Origin: Thermoanaerobaculia bacterium
Lineage (GTDB): Bacteria > Acidobacteriota > Thermoanaerobaculia > Multivoradales > Multivoraceae
NCBI GenBank assembly: GCA_022823665.1
Contig: JAJEHN010000009.1
Span: 372,001 to 436,000 of the forward strand
Direction of reading: 5' to 3'
DNA length: 64,000 bases
Made by a program: the position numbers and the translations under genes. Of this stretch, positions 38,573-45,946 are shown one piece after another; the first letter of the stretch is position 1; every line of letters starts with the position of its first letter. The notes under the pieces are model-generated. The model searched no databases. It was given only the letters and a program-made list of their open reading frames with translations, and was not told the DNA's origin.

Positions 38573-39766
38573 TCAGGCGGCCAGAGCGCGATTCGGCCGG
38601 ATGCCCCGGAGCACGTCGATGCCCTCGGTCAGACCGTCGATAGTCAACTCGAACATCGGAAACACCTGCCGGATCAGGTGAATGGTCGGCGCGTTCCAGA
38701 TGCGCCGCGGTTCCGGGTTGAGCCAGATCGAGTTCGGGCAGCGGTCGCGGAACTTGCGGAGCCAGTCGAGGCCGGTGACCTGGTTCGTGTGGTAGTAGTC
38801 GATCGCCCCGCCAGTGTGGGTCAGCTCGTACGGACTCATCCAGGCGTCCCCGACCAGACACACCGACCACGTGTGGTCCAGGCGCTTCAGGATCCGAGAA
38901 GTCGGTTCGCCCTTCCAGCGGCTGATGTCGGTGTACAGGTTCTCGTACACGCAGTTGTGGAAGAACTTGAACTCGAACTTCTTGAAGTGGTTCGCCTTGT
39001 GGGCGGCGGAGAACAGCCGCTCGCAGAGCAGGGTGTGCGGGTCCATCGAACCGCCGACGTCGATCAGTAGCAGCAGCTTGATCCGGTTGCGCTTGGGCGG
39101 CCGGAACACGAGGTCGATCTCGCCGGCGTTGCGGGCGCTGCTGTCGATCGTCTCGTCGATGTCGAGTTCCTCGGGCCCCTCGTCCTTGTCCAGCTTGCGG
39201 AGCCGGCGCAGCGCCAGCCCGATCTGCCGGGTATCCAGGATGCGGTCCGAGCGCAGGTTGCGGAAGCGGCGGTCGGTCGCCACCTGAACCGCGGAACGGC
39301 CGCCGCCGGCGCCGCCGATCCGAACCCCCGTCGGGTGCTCGCCGCCGTGGCCGAAGGGGGACATGCCGCCCGTACCGATCCAGCGGTTGCCGCCGTCGTG
39401 ACGCTCCTTCTGCTCCTCGAGCAGCTCCTTGAAGCGCTCGCGGAGCTCGTCCAGGTCGAGGGCCTCGAGCTTCGCCCTCTCCTCGTCGGTCAGCTCACGC
39501 GGCAGCTCCGGTTTGGACAGCCACTCCAGGAGTTCGTCGCTGATGTCGAAGTGGTTCTCGACGCCCATGAAGAAGGAGGCAAAGGCGCGGTCGTAGTTGT
39601 CGAAGTCCGCCTCCCGCTTGACCATCAGGCAACGGGCGAGGTTGTAGAAGACGTGCAGGTCCGCCCGGCTGTGGCCGATAGCCAGCGCCTTCATCAGGGA
39701 CAGCCACTCCGTGATCGTCACCTTCAGGCCGTAGCCCCTCAGGTGGTAGAAGAAGTCGACGAACAT
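38573..39766 (-). CDS. VWA-domain protein, CoxE-like
   Basis: The 397-residue cytosolic protein has a helical N-terminal half (YHLRGYGLKVTITEWLSLMKAL, with a Leu/Glu/Arg-rich coiled stretch near 95-120) and a C-terminal VWA domain starting IKLLLLIDVGGSMDPH. The MIDAS motif is DVGGSM rather than DxSxS, so the first Ser is replaced by Gly. It resembles CoxE, which with the MoxR-type ATPase CoxD matures carbon monoxide dehydrogenase in other bacteria. It follows the MoxR gene by 36 bases. No cox structural gene is present here. Confidence 0.85.
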   Translation of the reverse strand: MFVDFFYHLRGYGLKVTITEWLSLMKALAIGHSRADLHVFYNLARCLMVKREADFDNYDRAFASFFMGVENHFDISDELLEWLSKPELPRELTDEERAKLEALDLDELRERFKELLEEQKERHDGGNRWIGTGGMSPFGHGGEHPTGVRIGGAGGGRSAVQVATDRRFRNLRSDRILDTRQIGLALRRLRKLDKDEGPEELDIDETIDSSARNAGEIDLVFRPPKRNRIKLLLLIDVGGSMDPHTLLCERLFSAAHKANHFKKFEFKFFHNCVYENLYTDISRWKGEPTSRILKRLDHTWSVCLVGDAWMSPYELTHTGGAIDYYHTNQVTGLDWLRKFRDRCPNSIWLNPEPRRIWNAPTIHLIRQVFPMFELTIDGLTEGIDVLRGIRPNRALAA

Positions 39767-39802
39767 CGGTTCGGGGCCTTGGTCAAGCCTCGTGGACGGG
39801 GA

Positions 39803-40633
39803 TCAGTTTACGCGGCCCCGGCGGTGAGCGGCCATCACGGCCTCCAGATCATTCTCCCGCTTCATCAGAACGCCCAGGAAGGGCAGCTCGCTCTCGATCG
39901 ACTCCGTGCTCACGCCGCCGCGGCGCAGCGCGGCGATCCAGTCGATCAGCTCGCTGGTCGACGGCTTCTTGCGCAGCTCGGGCAGGTCGCGGAGCCAGTA
40001 GAACCGAAGCAGGACCTGCCGCAGGAGTTCGGCTTCGACGTCCGGGTGGTGGACGCGGATGATGTCCTCCATCTCCGCCTTGTCCGGGAAGGCGATGTAG
40101 TGGAACACGCAGCGGCGCAGGAAGGCGTCCGGCAGTTCCTTCTCGTTGTTCGAGGTGATGACGACGATCGGGCGGAACTTCGCCTCGTGCTGCTTGCCCG
40201 TCTCGTGGACGAAGAAGCTCATCCGGTCCAGTTCGTGCAGCAGGTCGTTCGGGAACTCCATGTCCGCCTTGTCGATCTCGTCGATCAGCAGGACTACCCG
40301 CTGGTCCGCGAGGAAAGACTGGCCGAGGGGGCCGTACTTGATGTACTGGGAGATGTCGGTGATGTCCTTGTCGCCGAAGCGGGCGTCGTTCAGCCGCTGC
40401 ACCGTGTCGTACACGTAGAGGCCCTCCTGGGCCTTGCTCGTCGACTTGATGTTCCAGGTCAGGAGCGGCATGACCAGGTTCTCGGCGATCGCCTCGGCGA
40501 GCACCGTCTTGCCGGTGCCCGGCTCGCCACGCACGAGGAGCGGCTTCTCGAGAGCCGAGGCGACATTGACCGAGTCCCTCAGTTCGGGCGATGCAAGGTA
40601 GGTGTCGGTCCCGGAAAACGCGTGAAAAGACAT
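39803..40633 (-). CDS. MoxR/CoxD-like AAA+ ATPase
   Basis: The 276-residue ATPase has Walker A VRGEPGTGKTVLAEAIA (about 33-49), Walker B VVLLIDEIDKADMEFPNDLL, and the sensor segment VVITSNNEKELPDAFLRRC. The short form, with an N-terminal FSGTDTYLASPEL lead, is the CoxD/NorQ-like branch. It precedes the VWA gene on the same strand, the canonical ATPase-VWA pair. The gene is divergent from the sirtuin gene, with 152 bases between start codons. Confidence 0.9.
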   Translation of the reverse strand: MSFHAFSGTDTYLASPELRDSVNVASALEKPLLVRGEPGTGKTVLAEAIAENLVMPLLTWNIKSTSKAQEGLYVYDTVQRLNDARFGDKDITDISQYIKYGPLGQSFLADQRVVLLIDEIDKADMEFPNDLLHELDRMSFFVHETGKQHEAKFRPIVVITSNNEKELPDAFLRRCVFHYIAFPDKAEMEDIIRVHHPDVEAELLRQVLLRFYWLRDLPELRKKPSTSELIDWIAALRRGGVSTESIESELPFLGVLMKRENDLEAVMAAHRRGRVN

Positions 40634-40719
40634 ACTGACCCTCTATCCTCCGGCGTGGCCGGCTTTATCCAGCTTCAGGGCGGGCCCAGTTCGCGATGGG
40701 CAGGCGGGCAGTGTAACAG

Positions 40720-40733
40720 ACCGACCGGTCGGT
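40720..40733. promoter_or_regulatory. Perfect 14-bp palindrome, TetR-type operator candidate
   Basis: ACCGACCGGTCGGT reads the same on both strands and lies in the divergent region between the MoxR-like and sirtuin genes, 52 bases before ATG 40786. Sequences of this type are common operators for TetR/AcrR-family repressors. No TetR gene is in the window. Confidence 0.5.
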
Positions 40734-40785
40734 AGAGAACAGCCCGTAGACTCGTTGAGCCGCCCGAAAAAACCTGGAGACACGA

Positions 40786-41562
40786 ATGAGCCAAGCGCAG
40801 GATCTCGAACGCCTGATCGACCAAGCAACCCGGATCGTCGCCTTCACGGGCGCGGGGATCAGCACGGAATCCGGCATCCCGGACTTTCGGAGCCCGGGCG
40901 GGATCTGGACGAAGTACCGACCGATCGACTTCAGCGAGTTCATGGCCTCGGAAGACGCGCGACGCGAGTCCTGGCGGCGCAAGATCGGCAGCGACCGCAC
41001 GATCGGCCAGGCGAAACCGAACCGCGGCCACCTGGCCCTGGCCGAGCTCCGGCGCGTGGGAAAGCTCCTCGCCGTGATCACGCAGAACGTGGACGGCCTG
41101 CACCAGCAGTCGGGGATCCCTGACGGCGACGTGATCGAACTCCACGGCAACGCGACCTACGCGGCGTGCCTCGAGTGCCGGAAGCGCTACGAACTGGAGC
41201 CCATCGTCGCCGCCTTCAGGGAGCGCGAGGAGCTGCCCGTCTGCTCACGGCAGAACCTGGCCGGCGACGCCTGCGGCGGCATCATCAAGACGGCCACGAT
41301 CTCCTTCGGCCAGGCGATGCCGGAAGAGGCGATGCGCCGCGCCCACGAAGCGACGCTGGCCGCCGACCTCTTCCTCGCCATCGGCAGTTCGCTCGTCGTC
41401 TATCCGGCGGCCGGCTTCCCGGCGCTGGCGAAGCAGGCCGGCGCCAGGCTCGTCATCCTGAACCGCGAAGCCACCGACCTCGACGGCATCGCCGACCTCG
41501 TCCTCCACGCCGAGATCGGCCCCACGCTGGGCGCCGTCACCGGCGTAACGACTCCGAACTGA
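40786..41562 (+). CDS. NAD-dependent protein deacylase (sirtuin)
   Basis: The 258-residue enzyme removes acyl groups from protein lysines using NAD+. It has the NAD-binding GAGISTESGIPDFRSPGGIW (22-41), the active-site ITQNVDGLHQQSG, the catalytic His in IELHGN, the zinc-site CLEC, and AIGSSLVVYPAAGFP. The second zinc pair is spaced as C-x8-C (CSRQNLAGDAC) instead of the usual C-x2-C. The leader contains TGGAGA before the ATG. It is probably monocistronic, with the Hsp20 promoter immediately downstream. Confidence 0.93.
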   Translation: MSQAQDLERLIDQATRIVAFTGAGISTESGIPDFRSPGGIWTKYRPIDFSEFMASEDARRESWRRKIGSDRTIGQAKPNRGHLALAELRRVGKLLAVITQNVDGLHQQSGIPDGDVIELHGNATYAACLECRKRYELEPIVAAFREREELPVCSRQNLAGDACGGIIKTATISFGQAMPEEAMRRAHEATLAADLFLAIGSSLVVYPAAGFPALAKQAGARLVILNREATDLDGIADLVLHAEIGPTLGAVTGVTTPN

Positions 41563-41565
41563 AAG

Positions 41566-41617
41566 TTGACTTCATAACAATCAGATAGTTGACATCTGCT
41601 TCTCCTTGACTCATAAT
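41566..41617 (+). promoter_or_regulatory. Promoter of the Hsp20 gene
   Basis: In an unusually A/T-rich stretch, TTGACA at 41589-41594 is followed after exactly 17 bases by CATAAT at 41612-41617, a near-consensus sigma-70 promoter. TTGAC also occurs at 41566 and 41606. A leader of about 65 bases follows, containing the inverted pair CGTCGGC/GCCGACG, and AAGGAGGA stands before the ATG. Confidence 0.7.
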
Positions 41618-41690
41618 CCTGGGTCGTCGGCAGCAGGAACCAAGCGCCGACGCCTGGATCGAACGAATCAACCTCAAGGAGGACAACCAC

Positions 41691-42158
41691 ATGACCCGTA
41701 GTCTGATTCGCCACACTCCGTTTCACCGTCCCCTGATCGGGGCCTTCGAGCCGCTCTTCGGCAAGGCGATGCTCGACGACTTCTTCTCGCCCGTCCTGAG
41801 CCGCGTGGCCGGCCACGACGGGGCCGAGTCCGCCGCCATGACCTGGTGGCCCGCCGCGGACCTCACGCAGACCGACGAGGCCTACACCCTCGCCGTCGAT
41901 CTCCCCGGTCTGACGAAGGCCGACATCGACCTCACGGTCGAGGACCACACCCTGACCCTCTCGGGCGAGCGCCAGGCCAGCCACGAAGGCGCGACCGCCG
42001 ACCGGGTCGAGCGCGTCTACGGCCGCTTCGCGCGGCGCTTCAACCTGCCGAGCGACACCGACGTCTCGGCGGTGAGCGCCGAGTTCGAGCACGGGGTGTT
42101 GAACATCACCATCCCCAAGGCCGAGGAGGCGAAGGCGAGGAAGATCGACATCGCCTGA
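41691..42158 (+). CDS. Small heat-shock protein, Hsp20/alpha-crystallin family
   Basis: The 155-residue cytosolic chaperone holds unfolding proteins. The alpha-crystallin domain runs from about residue 50: WWPAADLTQTDEAYTLAVDLPG, LTLSGERQ, RVYGRFARRFNLPSD, and the signature FEHGVLNITIPKAE. The N-terminal arm is short and ends with AESAAM. It has a strong promoter, a strong ribosome site and its own terminator, consistent with a single highly inducible gene. No HspR or CIRCE element is recognised. Confidence 0.95.
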   Translation: MTRSLIRHTPFHRPLIGAFEPLFGKAMLDDFFSPVLSRVAGHDGAESAAMTWWPAADLTQTDEAYTLAVDLPGLTKADIDLTVEDHTLTLSGERQASHEGATADRVERVYGRFARRFNLPSDTDVSAVSAEFEHGVLNITIPKAEEAKARKIDIA

Positions 42159-42182
42159 CCCGGTCTCCCGGACCCACGAGTC

Positions 42183-42214
42183 AAGGGCCCTGCTTCGGCA
42201 GGGCCCTTCTCTTT
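42183..42214 (+). terminator. Intrinsic terminator after hsp20
   Basis: AAGGGCCCTGC and GCAGGGCCCTT form a perfect 11-bp stem around a TTCG tetraloop, followed by CTCTTT. It lies 24 bases past the hsp20 stop and is the clearest terminator in the window. Confidence 0.85.
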
Positions 42215-42294
42215 GGTCGCGGTGCTACAATCGCCGTCCGGCCAAACGCCGCCGCCGCGCCCCGAAGCCGCGGCCCCTTCTCCTCCTCCTCACC

Positions 42295-43656
42295 ATGACT
42301 GAGACGAACGATCACGCGCTCGCTCAGCCGCCGGAGGATGAGGCTGCCGTGGAAGCCGCCCCGGCGGAAACCGCCGCGCCGGCCGAAACGGAGCCGGAAG
42401 CCGAGCCCGAAGTCCAGGCCGCCGCCGAAAGCGAGCCGGTTGAGGAGCCCTCAAGCGAGACCGAAGGCGAATCGCGAGCCGAGCCCGAGGTGCCACTGGC
42501 ACCCTCGGCCGTCCCCTTCGCCGCCGCCCTCGAAGCGAAGAACCCCGTCGAGGGCAAGGTCATCGGCTGGAACAAGGGCGGATTCCACATCGTCTCGGAA
42601 GGCGTCACGACGTTCTGTCCGCGATCGCTGATGGAACTCGGCAACCGGCCCAAGCCGCCGGCGCAGTACGTGAACAACACGTACACCTTCCACGTTCTCG
42701 AGATCAAGGAGGCGGGGCGGCGGATCGTGCTGACCCGGCGACCCGCGATCCGCAACGAGCGCAGGCGCGCGCTCGACGAGATTCGCGCCAAGCAGGAATC
42801 CCGCGAGCCCGTCAGCGGCAAGGTGACCTCGGTGACCGACTTCGGCGCCTTCGTCGATCTCGGCGGCGGGATCGGCGGCCTCGTTCACCGGACCCAGATC
42901 TCCCGGACCCGGTCGGGAGAACCCGGCGACCTGTTGAAGGTCGGGCAGCGCGTGGAAGCCGTGGTGACCAAGATCGAAAAGAAGAACGGCAAACGCAGCT
43001 CACGCATCTCGCTGTCGATGAAGGCGCTGGAAGCCGACCCCTGGAAGGAGACGGCGAAGAGCTTAACCGCCGGCGAACAGTTCAGGGGCAAGGTGGTCCG
43101 GCACAGCGAGTTCGGCCTCTTCGTGGAACTGGCGCCCGGCCTGGACGGCCTCATCCACACTTCCCAGCTTCCCATCGGCAAGTCGATGAGCGCGCCGGAG
43201 TTCGCCGTCGGGGAGGAGATCGAGGGCTGGGTGGTCGAAGTCGCCCCGAGACGGCGACGGATCGCACTCTCGCTGCGCGAGGTCCCGGCAGGCGACCCCT
43301 GGAAAGACCTCGGCAAGCAGTACGTCGAGGGCGCCGAGGTCGAAGGCAAGGTGGAGCAGGTGTCGCGTTTCGGCATCTTCGTCCAGCTCGAGCCCGGGCT
43401 CACCGGGCTCTTGCCGATGTCGGCGGTGAAGGGGGCCGACGGAAACCTGGCCCGGCGCGCGTATCACCCCGGTCGCGAGATCAAGGTAATGATCGAGAGC
43501 ATCGACCGGAAGCGCCGCCGCCTGGGTCTGGCGCCACCTGGATCGCAACTCGGCGGCACCAAGACGGATTACAAGAAGTACCGCCAGCGCCAGAAGGAAT
43601 CGAGCGGCCTGAACGTGATGGCGGCCGCTTTCGCCAAACTCCAGCAACCCAAGTAG
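42295..43656 (+). CDS. S1 RNA-binding domain protein (ribosomal protein S1-like)
   Basis: The 453-residue protein has an Ala/Glu/Pro-rich acidic N-terminus (1-75) and four S1 domains: a divergent first (GKVIGWNKGGFHIVSEG), then SGKVTSVTDFGAFVDLG, RGKVVRHSEFGLFVELAPG and EGKVEQVSRFGIFVQLEPG. It ends in a basic tail with YKKYRQRQKESSGLN. Four domains and 453 residues are shorter than a six-domain S1 but fit the S1 family of other phyla. It probably binds mRNA at the 30S subunit or acts as an accessory RNA-binding factor. The DUF1820 gene follows after three bases. Confidence 0.8.
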   Translation: MTETNDHALAQPPEDEAAVEAAPAETAAPAETEPEAEPEVQAAAESEPVEEPSSETEGESRAEPEVPLAPSAVPFAAALEAKNPVEGKVIGWNKGGFHIVSEGVTTFCPRSLMELGNRPKPPAQYVNNTYTFHVLEIKEAGRRIVLTRRPAIRNERRRALDEIRAKQESREPVSGKVTSVTDFGAFVDLGGGIGGLVHRTQISRTRSGEPGDLLKVGQRVEAVVTKIEKKNGKRSSRISLSMKALEADPWKETAKSLTAGEQFRGKVVRHSEFGLFVELAPGLDGLIHTSQLPIGKSMSAPEFAVGEEIEGWVVEVAPRRRRIALSLREVPAGDPWKDLGKQYVEGAEVEGKVEQVSRFGIFVQLEPGLTGLLPMSAVKGADGNLARRAYHPGREIKVMIESIDRKRRRLGLAPPGSQLGGTKTDYKKYRQRQKESSGLNVMAAAFAKLQQPK

Positions 43657-43659
43657 CCC

Positions 43660-44001
43660 GTGTCCGACGACCTGATCTACCGGGTGACCTTCCTGAGCCA
43701 GGGCGAGATCTACGAGGTCTACGCCTGCTCGGTCTCCCAGGGCGGCCTGCTCGGCTTCGTCGAGATCGGCGAACTCGTGTTCGGTGAGAAGACCCAGGTC
43801 GTCGTCGACCCCTCGGAAGAACGGCTCCAGCGCGAATTCAAGGGCGTCCAGCGGACCTACCTGCCCATGCACTCCGTTCTGCGCATCGACCAGGTCACCA
43901 AGCAGGGGACCGCCCGAATACGGGACGTCGAGCGGCCGGAGAGCCGGAAGGTGACGCCCTTCCCGATACCGATCTACACCCCCGGTGGAGAGACCAAATG
44001 A
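43660..44001 (+). CDS. DUF1820 family protein
   Basis: The 113-residue protein matches DUF1820 over most of its length: YRVTFLSQGEIYEVYACSVS, GLLGFVEIGELVFGEK, VVVDPSEERLQREF and YLPMHSVLRIDQV. No signal peptide or membrane helix is seen. The family has no established function and was known to me mainly from Gammaproteobacteria. The start is GTG, and the stop overlaps the OmpH gene start (ATGA), so it is coupled to both neighbours. Confidence 0.85.
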   Translation: MSDDLIYRVTFLSQGEIYEVYACSVSQGGLLGFVEIGELVFGEKTQVVVDPSEERLQREFKGVQRTYLPMHSVLRIDQVTKQGTARIRDVERPESRKVTPFPIPIYTPGGETK

Positions 44002-44540
44002 CCAGTCGCCGCCTCATCGTCTGTTCGCTTGCCGCCCTCCTGGCGGCCGCCGTCTTGCCGGCGCTCCACGCCCAGGAGGCAACCCGCGTCGCCGCGATCA
44101 ACGTCGAACTGGTCGTCGCCGAAGCTCGTGAAGGGAGAGCGCTCGCGGAGTTCCTCCAGCAGATCGAGACGGAGACGCGGACCGCCCTGGAAGCCAACGC
44201 CGGCCGCGTCGAAGCGCTGCGCCAGAGCGCCGCCGGCAGGGGGCCTGACGAACTGCGCACCATCCAGCACCAGATCGAGGACCTGCAACGCGAATCCCAG
44301 CGCCTGGCCAACGACGCCGAACGCCGCGCGGCGAAGCAGCAGGAAGAGACGCTGCAGCAGATCAACGAGCGGCTGCGTCCGATCGTCCAGCAACTGATCG
44401 ACGAGAACGGCTACGACCTCATCCTGAACGCCAGCATCGGCGGCGTGCTCCACGCCAGCCCCCGGGTCGACCTGACCCAGCGCGTCATCGAGATGCTCCA
44501 GGCGCAGGAGCAGCAGGCCGAGTCGAATCAGGAACCGTAG
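43998..44540 (+). CDS. OmpH/Skp family periplasmic chaperone
   Basis: The 180-residue protein has a signal peptide (LIVCSLAALLAAAVLPALHAQ) and a long helical, coiled-coil body (residues about 45-140) rich in Gln, Glu, Arg and Ala, the tentacle build of Skp. The mature start ATRVAAINVELVVAEAREGR corresponds to the family's first strand, and LRPIVQQLIDENGYDLILNAS to the return strand. Skp escorts unfolded outer-membrane proteins. It is not next to bamA or lpxD here. Confidence 0.85.
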   Translation: MTSRRLIVCSLAALLAAAVLPALHAQEATRVAAINVELVVAEAREGRALAEFLQQIETETRTALEANAGRVEALRQSAAGRGPDELRTIQHQIEDLQRESQRLANDAERRAAKQQEETLQQINERLRPIVQQLIDENGYDLILNASIGGVLHASPRVDLTQRVIEMLQAQEQQAESNQEP

Positions 44541-44554
44541 GGCCGCCTGGGTGC

Positions 44555-44616
44555 GCGGGTCTTCTGACCCGCTGCCGCCGTAGGCGGCCAGAATACGCGC
44601 CGGCCGTCAGGCCGGC
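44555..44616. terminator. Three consecutive short hairpins between convergent genes
   Basis: GCGGGT/ACCCGC (loop CTTCTG), GCCGCC/GGCGGC (loop GTA) and GCCGGCC/GGCCGGC (loop GTCA) follow each other within 62 bases between the ompH stop and the end of the minus-strand amidohydrolase. There is no T-run. They could serve as a bidirectional terminator or belong to a dispersed palindromic repeat family. Confidence 0.5.
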
Positions 44617-44629
44617 TCCACTTGACGCG

Positions 44630-45946
44630 CTACGGGGGCGCCGGCCGGCTACGGTACAGCTCGTACGACCGGCTGTGCCGGTTCGACAGGTCCACGTCGC
44701 GGCCGCGGATGATCACGTGGCGCACCTCGGTGCGAACCTCCAGCGGATCCCCGTCGGTGACGATCAGGTTCGCCCACTTGCCCGCCTCGATCGAGCCGAG
44801 GCGATCGTCGAGCCCCAGGATCTCCGCAGCACCCAGCGTCAGGGCACGCAACGCGGCTTCCGGGTCGAGGCCGTAAGCGACCGCGGTGGCCGTCTCGTAG
44901 GGGAGAACCCGGGCGCTCGAGGAATCGAACGTACCGAAGGCGATCCGGACTCCGGCAGCGTGGAGTCGACCGGGAGCGGTGAACGGGCCGTCGTAGGCGT
45001 CGTCCTCCTGCACCGGCAGAGCCTGCACCGCGCCCAGGATGACCGGCACCTCCTTCTCCGCGAGCAGGTCCGCCTCCATCGCCGCGTCACGCCCCGAAGC
45101 CAGCACCAGCCTCACACCGTGCTCTTCCGCGAACGCGACGGCGTCACGGATGGCCCGGGCCCGGTCGGCGACGACCAGGAGCGGCAGTTCGCCCCGAGCC
45201 ACCCGCGCGACCGCCTCGAGGGCATGATCCTGCTCCACCGCCGTTCCGGACCCGGCGTTCGAGCGCGCGTGGTCGTACTGGCGCGCCGCCTCGATCCAGT
45301 CGCCGAGTTCATCCACCGTCCGGTCGTAGTCCCGCTTCGCCTCGGAGAACTTCTTCTCCCGGACGCTGAAGGTCGAGAAGTCGAACTCCCGGGTCTCGAG
45401 GCTCGGCCACTCGAGCACCAGGCCGACGCTTGGCTCGATCGCCATCTCCTCGACGGTCCAGCCGTCGAGGACAACCGCCGAGGCCTGGCCGGCCCACGGA
45501 CCTCCGGACGGCGCCGACACCGTGTGCGTGATCCCGTTCGCCCGCGTGACCGGGATGATCTCGCTCGCCGGGTGGATGGCCTCGATCGCCTTGACGTGCG
45601 GCGTGTCGCCCAGCTCCGTCGTGTCCTGCGTGGCCGAGATCGAACCGATCTCCGACAACCCCACCGACGTAAAGGCGTTGAAGAGCCCGGGATAGACGTG
45701 CAGGCCGGCGGCGTCGATGACGTCGGCGCCGGCAGGCGTTGCGACATCGGCGCCGGCCGCTTCGACCAGCCCATCCCGGACCACGACCGTCCCTTCGAAG
45801 GACGGACCCGATACCGGATGCACCGTACCGCCCTCGACCGCCAGAGTCTGGGCCGAACCCGCCTCCGGCGCGACGAGTAACGCGACCGGCAGGAAGGCGG
45901 CCGTCGCCAGCACCCGCCGGAGCCCTGAGAGTCCTGACCGCCTCAC
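44630..45946 (-). CDS. Secreted amidohydrolase-family protein lacking the N-terminal metal ligands
   Basis: The 438-residue protein has a signal peptide (VLATAAFLPVALLVAPEAGSAQ) and the amidohydrolase/dihydroorotase-like small beta domain (EGTVVVRDGLVEAAG). The first metal site, normally HxH in a GLIDAHxH context, reads VYPGLFNAFTSVGL, so both His are lost. The end of the fold (LTLGAAEILGLDDRLGSIEAGKWANLIVTDGDP) is conserved. Its GTG start overlaps the stop of the longer amidohydrolase by four bases. It is likely catalytically different or a structural partner. Confidence 0.8.
   Translation of the reverse strand: MRRSGLSGLRRVLATAAFLPVALLVAPEAGSAQTLAVEGGTVHPVSGPSFEGTVVVRDGLVEAAGADVATPAGADVIDAAGLHVYPGLFNAFTSVGLSEIGSISATQDTTELGDTPHVKAIEAIHPASEIIPVTRANGITHTVSAPSGGPWAGQASAVVLDGWTVEEMAIEPSVGLVLEWPSLETREFDFSTFSVREKKFSEAKRDYDRTVDELGDWIEAARQYDHARSNAGSGTAVEQDHALEAVARVARGELPLLVVADRARAIRDAVAFAEEHGVRLVLASGRDAAMEADLLAEKEVPVILGAVQALPVQEDDAYDGPFTAPGRLHAAGVRIAFGTFDSSSARVLPYETATAVAYGLDPEAALRALTLGAAEILGLDDRLGSIEAGKWANLIVTDGDPLEVRTEVRHVIIRGRDVDLSNRHSRSYELYRSRPAPP

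Noticed and set aside
41618-41690. RNA thermometer of ROSE or FourU type in the hsp20 leader
   Set aside because: A CGTCGGC/GCCGACG pairing exists, but the ribosome site AAGGAGG is not paired in it and no U-rich anti-site is visible.
44555-44616. CRISPR array
   Set aside because: The three palindromes differ from one another and there are no equal spacers; no cas genes are present.
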